A DNA stretch of 64,000 nt from Gordonia polyisoprenivorans NBRC 16320 = JCM 10675. Its GTDB lineage: Bacteria; Actinomycetota; Actinomycetes; Mycobacteriales; Mycobacteriaceae. Position 1 is the stretch's first letter. Each line of letters begins with the position of its first letter. Shown in pieces: positions 37,618 through 47,657 of this stretch. The translations under genes and the position numbers were made by a program. The notes beneath the pieces were generated by a model. The model was given only the letters and a program-made list of their open reading frames with translations, was not told the origin of the DNA and ran no database searches. The DNA lies in contig NZ_BAEI01000054.1 of assembly GCF_000241325.1 (NCBI RefSeq), forward strand, positions 94,204-158,203, given 5' to 3'.

Positions 37618-38613
37618 GTGCGGATCCCACTCGACCCGCGTAAGCGACAACGCAAGCTCAACCCCGACGGCACCATGCCGTTGGTCGAGCATCTGCAGGA
37701 GCTTCGGTACCGACTCCTCGTGGCGATGGCGGCCATCGTCGTCACCACGATTGTCGGCTTCATCTGGTACTCGCACGGCATTCCCGGCATCTCATCCCTC
37801 GGCGATCTGCTGCGCGAACCCTACTGTTCGCTGCCGCCGTCGACCCGGGCGACGCTGACCGCCGACGGTAGCTGTCGGCTCCTCGCGACCGGCCCCTTCG
37901 ACCAGTTCATGTTGCGTCTGAAGGTCGCGCTGACCGCCGGCATGGTGCTGGCCTGCCCCGTCTGGCTGTATCAGATCTGGCAGTTCGTGACCCCCGGCCT
38001 GCACGCCAACGAACGCAAGTACGCGATGAGTTTCGTCTCCGCGGCGGCGGTGTTGTTCGTCGGTGGCGCCGTGATGGCGTACCTGGTGGTGGCCAAGGCT
38101 TTTCACTTCCTGTTGACCGTCGGTAACGACGTGCAGGTGACCGCTCTGGCCGGTGACCAGTACTTCGGCTTCATGATCCACCTGCTGATCATCTTCGGCG
38201 TGAGCTTCGAACTCCCGCTGCTCATCGTCGCGCTCAACCTCGTCGGGGTCGTCAGCTATCAGAAGCTCAAGGCGTGGCGGCGCGGGCTCATCTTCACCAT
38301 GTTCGTCTTCGCGGCGATCGTCACCCCCGGCCAGGACCCGTTCACGATGCTGTCGTTGTCCCTGGCGTTGACGGTGCTGCTCGAGGTAGCCATCCAGATC
38401 GCCCGCGTCAACGATCGCCGCAAGACCCGCCGCACCCAGGAGTGGGACGCCTTGTCCGACGACCAGGCCAGCACGATCCCCGCGCCGTCCGCGCCGCCGG
38501 TGGCCTCGCGGCTGGAGCCGGCCGTCGGCGTGAGCACCGGGAGCCGCCCCACCGAGCAGGGCACGCCGCGTGCCCGGGTGCGCGACGCATCCACCTTCGA
38601 CGACATCCTCTGA
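37618..38613 (+). CDS. tatC: Sec-independent protein translocase subunit TatC
   Basis: Receptor subunit of the Tat translocase; binds twin-arginine signal peptides. The 331-residue protein has six membrane helices. [18 protein letters not shown] at about residues 20-37 holds the Glu needed for signal-peptide binding. A periplasmic loop contains two Cys (REPYCS, GSCRLL), [14 protein letters not shown] follows helix 2, and a 70-residue basic, disordered cytoplasmic tail ends the protein. GTG start at 37618, with the sequence beginning [17 protein letters not shown]. In operon with tatA. Confidence 0.96.
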   Translation: MRIPLDPRKRQRKLNPDGTMPLVEHLQELRYRLLVAMAAIVVTTIVGFIWYSHGIPGISSLGDLLREPYCSLPPSTRATLTADGSCRLLATGPFDQFMLRLKVALTAGMVLACPVWLYQIWQFVTPGLHANERKYAMSFVSAAAVLFVGGAVMAYLVVAKAFHFLLTVGNDVQVTALAGDQYFGFMIHLLIIFGVSFELPLLIVALNLVGVVSYQKLKAWRRGLIFTMFVFAAIVTPGQDPFTMLSLSLALTVLLEVAIQIARVNDRRKTRRTQEWDALSDDQASTIPAPSAPPVASRLEPAVGVSTGSRPTEQGTPRARVRDASTFDDIL

Positions 38614-38692
38614 CCCACCGACCTCTCACCGGCCACGTCTCACCGGGCCACGACGGAGCTGCACAGAGAGCACCGATGGCCTCGAAGGTGAC

Positions 38693-41545
38693 ATGCTGGT
38701 GTCGATGACTTCCTCGGACCGGCTCGACGCCCCCTCCGCCACCGCGGGTTCGGCGTTCGACACCTTCGTCGCCCGCCTGGACTTCCGTCTCGACGATTTC
38801 CAGATCCGCGCCTGCCACGCTCTGGAGAGCGGCCACGGCGTCCTCGTCTGTGCCCCCACCGGTGCGGGCAAGACCATCGTCGGTGAGTTCGCCGTGCACC
38901 TGGCGCTCGCGTCGGGCAGCAAGTGTTTCTACACCACGCCGATCAAGGCATTGAGCAACCAGAAGTACGCCGACCTGGTCGCGGTGCACGGTGCCGCGTC
39001 GGTCGGGCTGCTCACCGGCGACACCTCGATCAACTCCGACGCGCCGGTGGTGGTGATGACCACCGAGGTTGTGCGCAACATGATCTACGCGAATTCGCCG
39101 GCGCTGAACGGCCTGTCGCATGTGGTGATGGACGAGGTGCACTTCCTCGCCGACCGGTTCCGCGGCGCGGTGTGGGAAGAGGTCATCCTGCATCTCGAGC
39201 CCTCGGTACGGGTGGTCAGCCTGTCGGCGACGGTGAGCAACGCCGAGGAGTTCGGCGAGTGGATCCAAACGGTCCGAGGCGACACCACGGTCATCGTCGA
39301 CGATCACCGGCCGGTGCCGCTGACCCAACACATGCTGGTCGGCAGCCGCCTGTTCGATCTGTTCGACTCCCGCGGTGCGGCAGGTGATCATCGGCCGAAG
39401 GTCAATCCCGAGTTGAAGCGTTTCATCCGCCACCGGATGCTCCTCGACGACGACGATGACCAGCGCGGGCGCCGCGGGCGGGGCCGTCCCCGACGCAAGC
39501 CGGGTCCGCCCCGGCCGCAGGTCGTCGCACGTTTGGAGAAGGAAGGTCTGCTGCCCGCGATCGGGTTCATCTTCTCCCGCGCGGGTTGTGACGGCGCGCT
39601 GGCGCAGTGTCTGCGGTCGGGTCTGAACCTGCTCACCCCCGATCAGGTCGCGGCGGTGGACGACGTGGTGGATCGGCATCTGACCGAACTCTCACCCGCC
39701 GATGCCGATGTCCTCGGTGTCGACGAGTGGCGGGCGGGTCTGCGACGTGGGTTCGCCGCCCATCACGCCGGTCTGTTGCCGACCTTCCGGCACACGGTCG
39801 AGGAGCTGTTCGTCCGCGGACTGGTGCGTATGGTGTTCGCCACCGAGACCCTGGCGCTGGGCATCAACATGCCCGCCCGGTCGGTGGTACTCGAGCGGCT
39901 CGTCAAGTTCAACGGCGAGGCGCACGTGGACCTCAGCCCCGGGGAATTCACCCAGCTGACCGGCCGCGCCGGTCGACGCGGGATCGACGTCGAGGGACAC
40001 GCGGTGATCGTGTGGTCACCGGAACTGATCCCGGAGCAGGTCGCCGGGCTGGCCGGTGCGCGCACCTTCCCGCTGCGGAGTTCCTTTGCGCCGGAATACA
40101 ACATGGCGGTGAATCTGATCGGGCGACTCGGCCTCGCCGGGTCGCGCGACCTGCTCAACCGCTCCTTCGCACAGTTCCAGGCAGACCGTTCGGTGGTCGG
40201 TCAGGCGCGCAAGGTCGACGAGATGAGCCGCCAGTTGCGGCGCCTCGACGTCGAGCTCGCCGGTGCTGCGCAGCGCCGGGGGATCGATCCGGGACCGATC
40301 GGCGTCGACGCGGACACGGCCGGCCCCGCAGACGCTGCAGAGGTCGCGCACGGCTCCGAGGAACCCTACGCAGGCTTCCTCGGATACATCACCCTGCGTG
40401 AGGACATCCGTCGCCGCGAACGGGATCTGCGGTTCCGGCGTCGCGTCGAGGGTCGGGACGCGATCGCCGACGAACTCGCCTCGCTCAAACGGGGTGCGGT
40501 CATCGGTGTGCCGACGGGGCGCCATCGCGGGATCGCGGTGGTGTTGGAGACCGCCGGGGCGCCGGTCGACCCGAAACCCCTGGTGCTCACCGAGGACGCC
40601 TGGTGTGGTCGCGTCGGGGTCGCCGATTTCGTCAATCCGCCGGAGGTCCTCGGCGGAATGCGCTTGCCGCGCAACGCCGATCGTCGTACCGGGCGAGGTC
40701 GCCGCGACCTCGCGACGGCGCTGCGCTCCACCGGTATCGAGATGCCCCGGGGGCGCGGGAGCAAGAAGCGTGCCGAGGCCGCCGACGACGCCGAATTGAA
40801 GCGGCTCCGGCACGCGCTGAAGGCGCATCCCGCCCACGGCATCGAGGCCTCCGACGATCTGTTCCGGCTGGCCGAACGACGCAATCGGCTGTTGCGCGAC
40901 ATCGTCGACGCGCAGGCGCGGATCGGTGCGCGCACCTCGACGCTGGGTGTCACCTTCGACCACATCGTCGGGGTGCTCAGTGAACTCGGCTATGTGGAGT
41001 ACGTCGACGAGACCGTGCGTGTCACGCCGACCGGCGAGGTGCTCAGCCGGATCTACAGCGAGAGCGACCTGGTGGTCACCGAGTGCATCCGGGCGGGGAT
41101 CTGGGACAAGCTCTCACCGCCGGACCTGGCGGCCGTCGTCGCCGCGATGGTCTTCGAGTCGCGCCGCGAGAGTTATTCCGGCGCCGACGCGATGAGCGGC
41201 AATCCGGCACTGCGCACGGCGATCGCCGACACCGTCGGGATCTGGCGATCGGTGACCGCCGTCGAGTCACGCCACCACGTCTCGCCGACCCGTGAACCCG
41301 ACACCGGCTTCTCCGTTGCGGTCTCGCTGTGGGTGTCGGGCCGGTCGCTGACCGAGGCGCTCGCCGCGGCCGGTGAACGCGGACATCTGCTCTCGCCCGG
41401 AGATTTCGTCCGATGGAATCGACAGGTCGTCGACCTGCTCGAACAGATCCGACTGTGCGTGGGTGAGGACTCGCCGCTGGCGCGCCCCGCGCGCGTCGCG
41501 GTGGGGGCCATCCGCCGCGGCGTGGTCGCTGCCGAACTGGGCTGA
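38693..41545 (+). CDS. helY: DEVH-box helicase HelY (Ski2/Mtr4-like)
   Basis: A probable RNA helicase of 950 residues. APTGAGKT (Walker A, about residue 53), DEVHFLADR (motif II), SLSATVSNAEEF (motif III) and the second RecA domain with ETLALGINMPARSV and QLTGRAGRRGIDVEGH are clear. A C-terminal DSHCT-like region (about 770-945) is present as in Mtr4/Ski2 proteins, suggesting RNA turnover. AAGG four bases upstream favours ATG 38693 over the ATG at 38705. M. tuberculosis Rv2092c follows tatC in the same way, which supports the call. Confidence 0.93.
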   Translation: MLVSMTSSDRLDAPSATAGSAFDTFVARLDFRLDDFQIRACHALESGHGVLVCAPTGAGKTIVGEFAVHLALASGSKCFYTTPIKALSNQKYADLVAVHGAASVGLLTGDTSINSDAPVVVMTTEVVRNMIYANSPALNGLSHVVMDEVHFLADRFRGAVWEEVILHLEPSVRVVSLSATVSNAEEFGEWIQTVRGDTTVIVDDHRPVPLTQHMLVGSRLFDLFDSRGAAGDHRPKVNPELKRFIRHRMLLDDDDDQRGRRGRGRPRRKPGPPRPQVVARLEKEGLLPAIGFIFSRAGCDGALAQCLRSGLNLLTPDQVAAVDDVVDRHLTELSPADADVLGVDEWRAGLRRGFAAHHAGLLPTFRHTVEELFVRGLVRMVFATETLALGINMPARSVVLERLVKFNGEAHVDLSPGEFTQLTGRAGRRGIDVEGHAVIVWSPELIPEQVAGLAGARTFPLRSSFAPEYNMAVNLIGRLGLAGSRDLLNRSFAQFQADRSVVGQARKVDEMSRQLRRLDVELAGAAQRRGIDPGPIGVDADTAGPADAAEVAHGSEEPYAGFLGYITLREDIRRRERDLRFRRRVEGRDAIADELASLKRGAVIGVPTGRHRGIAVVLETAGAPVDPKPLVLTEDAWCGRVGVADFVNPPEVLGGMRLPRNADRRTGRGRRDLATALRSTGIEMPRGRGSKKRAEAADDAELKRLRHALKAHPAHGIEASDDLFRLAERRNRLLRDIVDAQARIGARTSTLGVTFDHIVGVLSELGYVEYVDETVRVTPTGEVLSRIYSESDLVVTECIRAGIWDKLSPPDLAAVVAAMVFESRRESYSGADAMSGNPALRTAIADTVGIWRSVTAVESRHHVSPTREPDTGFSVAVSLWVSGRSLTEALAAAGERGHLLSPGDFVRWNRQVVDLLEQIRLCVGEDSPLARPARVAVGAIRRGVVAAELG

Positions 41546-41776
41546 CCGTCGATATTCGGTCGTCCGATCGACACCATTCGTCGCCGTCGGGCGCATTGAG
41601 TGATCGAGGGCGGTCGCTGGGGTAACGTTTCTTGCTGATCGGGCCGGTGGGCGACCTCCCGCGCTGATGCCGGCGGACAGGCCGGGTGCACCTCGGGGGG
41701 AGTTCGCCGACCATGGAGTCGGGCGAATCGGCGACACGCGCACGCCAAGCGGCGCAGCGAAGGCGGGAGACCACAG

Positions 41777-42832
41777 ATGACCAATCCGGAAGACCCCAGC
41801 AACAAGGTTCCGGGCACACCGGCGGCGGGTGACGCGGGTCCGGGCAACCCTGCCACACCCGACTCCGGCGCGAACCCGACCGGACCCGCATCCGACGGCA
41901 AGACCGAGGTCGTGCAGATTCCGGGTCACGTGCAGCAACCGCCGCAGGCGCCGCCGACCACGGCCACTCCCGCCGGATACCCTGCCCAGCCCGCCCAACC
42001 CCAGCAGCCCGCTCCTCCCCAACAACCCGGCCAGCCGGCACAGCCGGGATACCCTGCACCTGGTTACGGAACCCCCTCGGCGCCAACGGGATTCGGCGAC
42101 GGGAGCGGACAGCAGTACAACCCGACCCAGATGGCGCCCACCAGCCAGCCGCAGCAGTATGGGGGGCAGCCCGCACAGTTCGGCCAGGCCCAGCCCCATG
42201 GTCAGCCCCAGCAGTTCGGTCAGCCCCAGCCGTACGGCCAGCAGCCCGGCCAGGCGAGTGCGCCGTACGGCGCTGCCGCCCAAGCGCCATACGGCGCTGC
42301 CGCCCAAGCGCCGTACGGCGCTGCGGCCCCGCAGGCGGGTGCGCCGTATGGCCAGCAGCCGGGGACCACGCCCTACGGGGCACAGAGTCAGCCGGGTACC
42401 GCGGGTTTCGGTCAGTTCGGCCAGCCGCAACCGGGACAGCCCGGACAGCCGGGCCCCTACGGGGCGTATGGAGCACCCGGCGACCAGTTCGCCGGCATGG
42501 CCGCACCCGCGCAGAAGAAGGGGCTCTGGAAGGGGCTGATCGCGGTCGGCGCAGTCCTGATCGTCGCGGCGATCGCAATCGTGGTCACCGGCTGGCTGTG
42601 GTGGTGGCCGCGGGAACTGGATCAGACCGCCGCGCAGAACGGTGTCAAACAGGTACTCACCGAGCAGTATCAGGCCAGCGACGTCTCCGATGTGAGCTGC
42701 CCCTCCGGCCAGAAGGTCAAGAAGGGCAACTCCTTCACATGCACCGTGACCGTCGGCGGCCAGAAACAGAACGTCAAGGTCACCTTCCTCGACGACGACG
42801 GCAAGTACCAGGTGGCGCGACCGACCAGCTGA
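41777..42832 (+). CDS. DUF4333 membrane protein with Pro/Gln/Gly-rich N-terminal half
   Basis: A 351-residue protein. Residues 1-245 are low-complexity (GQPQQFGQPQPYGQQPGQ and APYGAAAQ units). One membrane helix follows at about 250-275 (LIAVGAVLIVAAIAIVVTGW). Residues 280-351 form a small extracytoplasmic DUF4333 domain with two Cys (DVSCPSGQ and SFTCTVTVGG) that could pair. The N-terminal part is therefore cytoplasmic. Rv2091c occupies this place in M. tuberculosis. The function is unknown. GGGAG upstream of the ATG is a good ribosome site. TAACGT at about 41622 may be a -10 element, giving a leader of about 150 bases. Confidence 0.85.
   Translation: MTNPEDPSNKVPGTPAAGDAGPGNPATPDSGANPTGPASDGKTEVVQIPGHVQQPPQAPPTTATPAGYPAQPAQPQQPAPPQQPGQPAQPGYPAPGYGTPSAPTGFGDGSGQQYNPTQMAPTSQPQQYGGQPAQFGQAQPHGQPQQFGQPQPYGQQPGQASAPYGAAAQAPYGAAAQAPYGAAAPQAGAPYGQQPGTTPYGAQSQPGTAGFGQFGQPQPGQPGQPGPYGAYGAPGDQFAGMAAPAQKKGLWKGLIAVGAVLIVAAIAIVVTGWLWWWPRELDQTAAQNGVKQVLTEQYQASDVSDVSCPSGQKVKKGNSFTCTVTVGGQKQNVKVTFLDDDGKYQVARPTS
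42261..42332 (+). repeat. 24-bp tandem repeat, 3 copies, in the DUF4333 gene
   Basis: GCGCCGTACGGCGCTGCC plus GCCCAA repeats at 42261, 42285 and 42309, with single-base changes and a diverged end in the third copy. It encodes APYGAAAQ units and keeps frame. Confidence 0.9.
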
Positions 42833-42871
42833 GCCGACCGGGGCCACACCACGACATGCGGCCGGACGCGA

Positions 42872-43876
42872 TCAGCGCGGCACGTCGAGATCCCACCCCA
42901 GAGCCTTGGACAAGCGGCCGACGGATGACCCGATCCCCAGTTCGGCCGCGAGTTCGACCAGACACTCCGGATCCGCCGGTGCCGCGGGTAGGCGGTCGCC
43001 GTCGGTGCTCTCCACGGTCTCCGCGTCGGTGCGGACGAAGACCACCGTGCGTGCAGCGCTCAGATAGTCGGCGGAAGCGATGAGCGCCTTGCGGTTTCGC
43101 GGCGTCAATGCCGACGACGGATCGGCGGCCGCGGTCTCGAGCTCGTCGAGTCCGCCGTACTCGTTGATGAGCTTGGCCGCGGTCTTCTCGCCGATCCCGC
43201 TCACCCCGGGCAGACCATCGGACGGATCTCCTCGCAGGATCGACATCTCCGCATACGCCGCACCGGCACGCTCGCTGGGCACGCCGTATTTCTCGCCGAC
43301 CTCCACCGGACCCATCATCTCCGCCTTCGCCAGCCCGCGTCCCACATAGAGAACACGCACCCGGACCGGATCGTCGGCGACGACCTGCAGCAGATCCCGG
43401 TCGCCGCTCACCACGATCACGTCGTCGGTGGACTCGGCGAACGCCAGCGTGCCGATCACGTCGTCGGCCTCGCAGCCTGCTGCGCCGGAGGTGGCGATTC
43501 CGGCCGCGGCGAGTACGTCGAGGATCATGTCGACCTGCGGGGTGAGGGTGTCCGGAACCTCCTCGATATCAACGGTTGTGGAGCCACTACCGTGGGCGTC
43601 GCCGCCCGGCTGGGCGACTCGGTGCGCCTTGTACGAGGGGATGAGGTCGGTCCGAAACGACGGTCGCCAGTCGAGATCGAGGCAGACCACCAGTCGCGTC
43701 GGTTCTTCGCGCGTCACCAGGGTGGCGATGGTGTCGAGAAAACCGCGGACGGCGTTGACGGGCCGGCCGTCGGGCGCGGTCATCTTCTCCGGCAGCGCGA
43801 AGAAGGAGCGGAACCACAAGCTGGCGCCGTCGAGCAGCATCAGGGTGCCGTGGGTGGATCGTCCGGTGTCGGTCAC
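42872..43876 (-). CDS. 5'-3' exonuclease (FEN-like, Pol I N-terminal domain type)
   Basis: A 334-residue stand-alone flap-endonuclease-like protein (Rv2090 by position). [18 protein letters not shown] is the N-terminal metal-site strand. [25 protein letters not shown] holds the D-x-D region and the basic arch start. [11 protein letters not shown] and [12 protein letters not shown] add acidic ligands. [22 protein letters not shown] is the helix-hairpin-helix DNA-binding motif. It should remove RNA primers or flaps from DNA. No polymerase domain follows. GTG 43876 is preferred; GTG 43882 is possible. The residues of the frame further upstream look random. Confidence 0.92.
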   Translation of the reverse strand: MTDTGRSTHGTLMLLDGASLWFRSFFALPEKMTAPDGRPVNAVRGFLDTIATLVTREEPTRLVVCLDLDWRPSFRTDLIPSYKAHRVAQPGGDAHGSGSTTVDIEEVPDTLTPQVDMILDVLAAAGIATSGAAGCEADDVIGTLAFAESTDDVIVVSGDRDLLQVVADDPVRVRVLYVGRGLAKAEMMGPVEVGEKYGVPSERAGAAYAEMSILRGDPSDGLPGVSGIGEKTAAKLINEYGGLDELETAAADPSSALTPRNRKALIASADYLSAARTVVFVRTDAETVESTDGDRLPAAPADPECLVELAAELGIGSSVGRLSKALGWDLDVPR

Positions 43877-43949
43877 GCCCACAACTCTGTCATCCGCGCG
43901 GCACTCCCACGCCGGTGGCGTCGAATCCGTCGCAGCGCCGCGGTCCGCG

Positions 43950-43955
43950 TAGGCT
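43950..43955 (+). promoter_or_regulatory. -10 element TAGGCT for the Xaa-Pro peptidase gene
   Basis: TAGGCT is followed by six bases and the ATG at 43962, in the gap to the divergent exonuclease gene. Confidence 0.5.
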
Positions 43956-43961
43956 GCCCGC

Positions 43962-45080
43962 ATGGGAAGCGCTTCGCGATTCGACTCCGATGTGTACCGC
44001 ACGAGGGTGACCCGCGCGGCCGAACTGGCCGCCGGCGCCGGACTCGACGCCCTGATCGTCTCGCCCGGCCCGGACCTGCGGTACCTGATCGGTTCGCGCG
44101 CTGAGACCTTCGAGCGGTTGACGGCGCTGGTGATCGGCGCCGACGGCACCGCACGCCTGGTCGTCGCGCGTCTGGAGCTGGCCTCGGTGCGTGAGTCGGC
44201 CGCCGACGATCTCGGTATCGAGATCGTCGACTGGGTCGACGGTCAGGACGCCCACGCGCTGGCCCTGGCCGGGTTGCCCGACCACCCACGGCTCGCCGTG
44301 TCCGACGCGATGCCCGCCCTGCACCTCGTGCCGATCGCGCAGCGGGTCGCCGCCACCCCCGCCTTGGCCACCGACGTGTTGCGCGAACTGCGAATGATCA
44401 AGGACGACGCGGAGATCGAAGCATTGCGCCGGGCCGGCGCGGCCATCGATCGGGTGCATGCGCGCATGGGTGAATGGCTGCGGCCGGGACGCACCGAGAA
44501 AGACGTCGCCGACGACATCGCCGCGGCGATCGTCGACGAGGGCCACACCGGGGCGGAGTTCGTCATCGTCGGCTCCGGACCACATGGCGCCGACCCGCAC
44601 CACGAATACTCCGACCGGGTGATCGAGCCCGACGATGTCGTCGTCATCGACATCGGCGGCCCCGTCGAGCCCGGGTACAACTCCGATTCCACCCGCACCT
44701 ACTGCTTCACACCCCCGCCGGTCGAGATCGCCGACGCCTACGCCGCCCTGCAGGAGGCCCAGGCGCGTGCGGTGGATTCGGTGCGTCCGGGCGTCACCGC
44801 CGAGTCGATCGACGCCGCCGCCCGCGAGCTGCTGCGTGAGCGTGGGCTGGCCGAGAACTTCATCCACCGCACCGGGCACGGCATCGGCCTGTCGGTCCAC
44901 GAGGAGCCCTACATCGTGGGCGGAAACGATCTACTATTGCGCCCGGGTATGGCCTTCAGTGTCGAACCGGGAGTGTATTTCGCCGGCCGATGGGGTGCGC
45001 GGATCGAGGACATCGTCGTGGTCACCGACGACGGTCACGAAGCACTCAACGTCCGGCCGCACGACCTCGTGGTGCTCTGA
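43962..45080 (+). CDS. pepE: M24 family Xaa-Pro aminopeptidase/dipeptidase
   Basis: Cleaves peptides with proline in the second position; cytoplasmic, two-metal enzyme. The 372-residue protein has a creatinase-type N-terminal domain (about 1-135) and the pita-bread catalytic domain. The metal ligands are visible in VVIDIGG (Asp), NSDSTRT (Asp), [14 protein letters not shown] (His), FSVEPGVY (Glu) and ARIEDIVV (Glu). M. tuberculosis Rv2089c (pepE) lies at the same place. Transcribed from its own promoter. Confidence 0.94.
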   Translation: MGSASRFDSDVYRTRVTRAAELAAGAGLDALIVSPGPDLRYLIGSRAETFERLTALVIGADGTARLVVARLELASVRESAADDLGIEIVDWVDGQDAHALALAGLPDHPRLAVSDAMPALHLVPIAQRVAATPALATDVLRELRMIKDDAEIEALRRAGAAIDRVHARMGEWLRPGRTEKDVADDIAAAIVDEGHTGAEFVIVGSGPHGADPHHEYSDRVIEPDDVVVIDIGGPVEPGYNSDSTRTYCFTPPPVEIADAYAALQEAQARAVDSVRPGVTAESIDAAARELLRERGLAENFIHRTGHGIGLSVHEEPYIVGGNDLLLRPGMAFSVEPGVYFAGRWGARIEDIVVVTDDGHEALNVRPHDLVVL

Positions 45081-45098
45081 GCTCCCGGGGCGGGCGTT

Positions 45099-45515
45099 TC
45101 ACCGCTGCGGCTCGGTGCCGAGCAGGGTGCGCGAGCCCATCACGCGTTCGACGCTGACCTCGATGACCACCCGCCGCGGATTCGGCCGGGGTTCGCGGTA
45201 GCGCAGGGCGTATCGCTGTTCGGCATCGGTGACCTGCTCGGGTTCGCGACGGATGCTGGCCGGCCCTTCCAGGGTCAGCCAGCGCGGCCCGTCGACGTGG
45301 GTGAGCGCCGCGTATCCGCCGCGTTCGACGTTGCGTACCTTCTGGTTGCCGTCGCTGGTGATCACCCGGGCCAGCCCCGCTGCCTCGTCGTAGGTGAATC
45401 CCACGGCCGCGACGTGCGGTGTGCCGTCGGCGCGCAGGGTCGCGATGGTCGCGAGGTGGCGCTCGGCGAGAAAGGACAGGGCGTCGGAGCCGAGATCGGC
45501 GCGCGTGCGTGGCAT
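45099..45515 (-). CDS. PPOX-class split-barrel oxidoreductase (F420-dependent, Rv2074-like)
   Basis: A 138-residue flavin/deazaflavin-dependent split beta-barrel protein. FLAERHLATIATLRADGTPH at about residues 15-34 is the typical opening, and SDGNQKVRNVERGGYAALTH contains the cofactor phosphate-binding Lys/Arg. The closest remembered relative, M. tuberculosis Rv2074, has been shown to reduce biliverdin with F420H2. That activity is only inferred here. TACCGT six bases before the ATG marks the start. It converges on the Xaa-Pro peptidase gene. Confidence 0.85.
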   Translation of the reverse strand: MPRTRADLGSDALSFLAERHLATIATLRADGTPHVAAVGFTYDEAAGLARVITSDGNQKVRNVERGGYAALTHVDGPRWLTLEGPASIRREPEQVTDAEQRYALRYREPRPNPRRVVIEVSVERVMGSRTLLGTEPQR

Positions 45516-45521
45516 GGTTTC

Positions 45522-45527
45522 ACGGTA
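45522..45527 (-). promoter_or_regulatory. -10 element TACCGT for the PPOX-type gene
   Basis: On the minus strand TACCGT is followed by GAAACC and the ATG at 45515. Confidence 0.5.
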
Positions 45528-45600
45528 GCGACCGTGCGTGGGTGATCGCGCCGGATGCCCGGCACCTCGCGGGCGCCCGCGCGATGCGATACTGCATCCC

Positions 45601-46377
45601 GTGGCAGACGAGGGTGTGGAGCCCGATCGCGGGACCGTGGTCGTCTTCGGCGGGCGCAGCGAGATCGGTGTGGCGTTGGCCGAGCGGCTGTGTGCCGGCC
45701 GGATCGTCGTGCTCGCCGCCCGCCGCCCCGACGATCTCGAACCCCAACGGCAGACCCTGCTCGCGGCGGGAGCGACCGACGTCGTCGCCGTGGCCTTCGA
45801 CGCCGACGACACCGCGACCCACCCCGCGTTGATCGACACCCTCACCCGCGAGCACGGCCCGATCGGGATCGCGATCGTGGCGTTCGGCATCCTCGGCGAT
45901 CAGGCGCGCGCCGAAACCGATGTGGCCCACGCCCTGCAGATCGCGCACACCGACTATCTCGCCCAGATCAGTGTGCTTACCCCGCTCGCGACGGCCATGC
46001 GCGCCGAGCGCAGCGGGACCATCATCGTCTTCTCCTCGGTCGCCGGGATTCGGGTGCGCCGCGCCAACTACGTGTACGGCTCCACCAAGGCCGGCCTCGA
46101 CGGCTTCGCCAGCGGTCTTGCGGATGCCTTGCACGGCAGTGGTGTTCGGCTGTTGTTGGCCCGGCCGGGCTTCGTCATCGGCAACATGACGGCGGAGTTG
46201 ATGGCGCAGGGCACCCGACCCGCACCGCTGTCGGTGACGGCCGACGAGGTCGCCGACGCGGTGGCACGTGCCTACCGCAAGCGACGATCCGAGGTGTGGA
46301 TACCGGCCCTCCTGCGTCCGCTGTTCGTCGGAATGCGACTGCTGCCGAGAGCGATCTGGCGGCGACTGCCCCGATGA
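45601..46377 (+). CDS. Short-chain dehydrogenase/reductase
   Basis: A 258-residue NAD(P)-dependent oxidoreductase. VVVFGGRSEIGVALAERL at the N-terminus is the dinucleotide-binding loop. VAFGILGD stands for the NAG region. IIVFSSVAG has the catalytic Ser, and YVYGSTKAG the Tyr and Lys. The C-terminal part is basic (RKRRSEVWIPALLRPL) and resembles the DprE2-like decaprenyl-phosphoryl sugar reductase subgroup, though the substrate is unknown. The GTG at 45601 is the best start; GATACT lies seven bases upstream. The stop overlaps cobL as ATGA, so it is co-translated with the cobalamin genes, as in M. tuberculosis Rv2073c-Rv2072c. Confidence 0.86.
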   Translation: MADEGVEPDRGTVVVFGGRSEIGVALAERLCAGRIVVLAARRPDDLEPQRQTLLAAGATDVVAVAFDADDTATHPALIDTLTREHGPIGIAIVAFGILGDQARAETDVAHALQIAHTDYLAQISVLTPLATAMRAERSGTIIVFSSVAGIRVRRANYVYGSTKAGLDGFASGLADALHGSGVRLLLARPGFVIGNMTAELMAQGTRPAPLSVTADEVADAVARAYRKRRSEVWIPALLRPLFVGMRLLPRAIWRRLPR

Positions 46378-47657
46378 GTGATTCCGTTCCCGCTCAGGAC
46401 GACTCGACCTTCGTCGTCGTCGGCATCGGTGCCGACGGCTGGGACGGTCTGTCGCCGATCGCGCGGTCCGAACTCACCTCCGCACAGATGATCCTCGGTT
46501 CGGCCCGACAACTGGCTCTGCTGCCCGATCTCGGCGTCACGACCGTTGCCTGGCGTTCGCCGATGTCGGAGCATCTCCATGCCGTCCTCACCGGGTCGTC
46601 CGCCGAGCTCACGCGGTACGGCGGTCCCGGCCGTACCCGCATCCATCTCCTGGCCAGCGGGGATCCGATGTTCCACGGACTCGGCGCCACCATCGTGGCT
46701 GCGGTCGGGGGACACCGCGTGCAGGTGATCCCGACGGTCTCGAGTGCCTCGCTGGCGTGCGCCCGCCTCGGGTGGGATCTCGCGGACGTCGCGGTCGTCA
46801 GTGCGGTCACAGCCGACCCGGAGATCGTGCTCACCGAGATCACCGACGCCCGGCGCGTGCTGATACTCGCACGCGACGCCACCACCCCCGTCCGCATCGC
46901 CGACCTTCTCGTGGCCCACGGCTTCGGCGCTTCGCCGTTCACCGTGTTGGAGCAGCTGGCCGGGCCTCGCGAGCGGGTGACCAGCGCACGTGCCGACAGC
47001 TGGGATCCAGCCACCGTCGTCGACCCACTGAACATCATCGCCGTCGACTGCATCGGCCCACGGTGTTCGACACTGCCGGGTCGCGACGAGAGCGCATTCG
47101 AGCACGACGGACAGATCACCAAGTCCGTCATCCGCGCCCTCACCGTGTGCGCGTTGGCACCGTCCTACCGACAAACGTTGTGGGACATCGGTTCCGGCTC
47201 CGGCAGCGTGGCGATCGAATGGTTGCGCGCGCAACCAGGCGGTGTGGTGATCGCCTTCGAACGCGACACGGCACGGGCAGAACGACTCCGTACCAACACC
47301 CACCGGCACGGTGTGTCGGGACGGGTGACGATTGGTGGTGCCGTACCGGATGCGTTGGTACACGCCCCCATTCCCGATGCGGTATTCATCGGCGGCGGCC
47401 TCTCACCGGTGGTGCTCGACACCGCGTGGGCGGCGCTGCGGCCGGGCGGGCGGCTCGTCGCCAACGCGGTGACGATCGAGACACAGGCGATCCTCGCCGA
47501 CTGGCATCGGATGCGCAGCGACGCCACCGAATCGACCCTACGTCGGGTCGCGGTGGAGACCGCGGCACCACTCGGCGGGTACCTCACCTGGCGCCCGGCA
47601 CTGCCGATCGTCAGCTGGGCGGGCACCAAGGCGACCGACGGGACGGTGACGTCGTGA
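46374..47657 (+). CDS. cobL: Bifunctional precorrin-6Y C5,15-methyltransferase (decarboxylating)
   Basis: Adds methyl groups at C5 and C15 and removes the C12 acetate carboxyl of precorrin-6B in aerobic cobalamin synthesis. The 427-residue fusion has an N-terminal tetrapyrrole methylase domain (FVVVGIGADGWDGLSP, LLASGDPMFHGLG) equal to CbiE. Its C-terminal CbiT-like Rossmann methyltransferase domain starts near residue 245 (TLWDIGSGSGSVAIEWLRA). ATG overlaps the SDR stop and the TGA overlaps the cobM GTG, so SDR-cobL-cobM-cobK form one coupled operon. Confidence 0.95.
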   Translation: MSDSVPAQDDSTFVVVGIGADGWDGLSPIARSELTSAQMILGSARQLALLPDLGVTTVAWRSPMSEHLHAVLTGSSAELTRYGGPGRTRIHLLASGDPMFHGLGATIVAAVGGHRVQVIPTVSSASLACARLGWDLADVAVVSAVTADPEIVLTEITDARRVLILARDATTPVRIADLLVAHGFGASPFTVLEQLAGPRERVTSARADSWDPATVVDPLNIIAVDCIGPRCSTLPGRDESAFEHDGQITKSVIRALTVCALAPSYRQTLWDIGSGSGSVAIEWLRAQPGGVVIAFERDTARAERLRTNTHRHGVSGRVTIGGAVPDALVHAPIPDAVFIGGGLSPVVLDTAWAALRPGGRLVANAVTIETQAILADWHRMRSDATESTLRRVAVETAAPLGGYLTWRPALPIVSWAGTKATDGTVTS

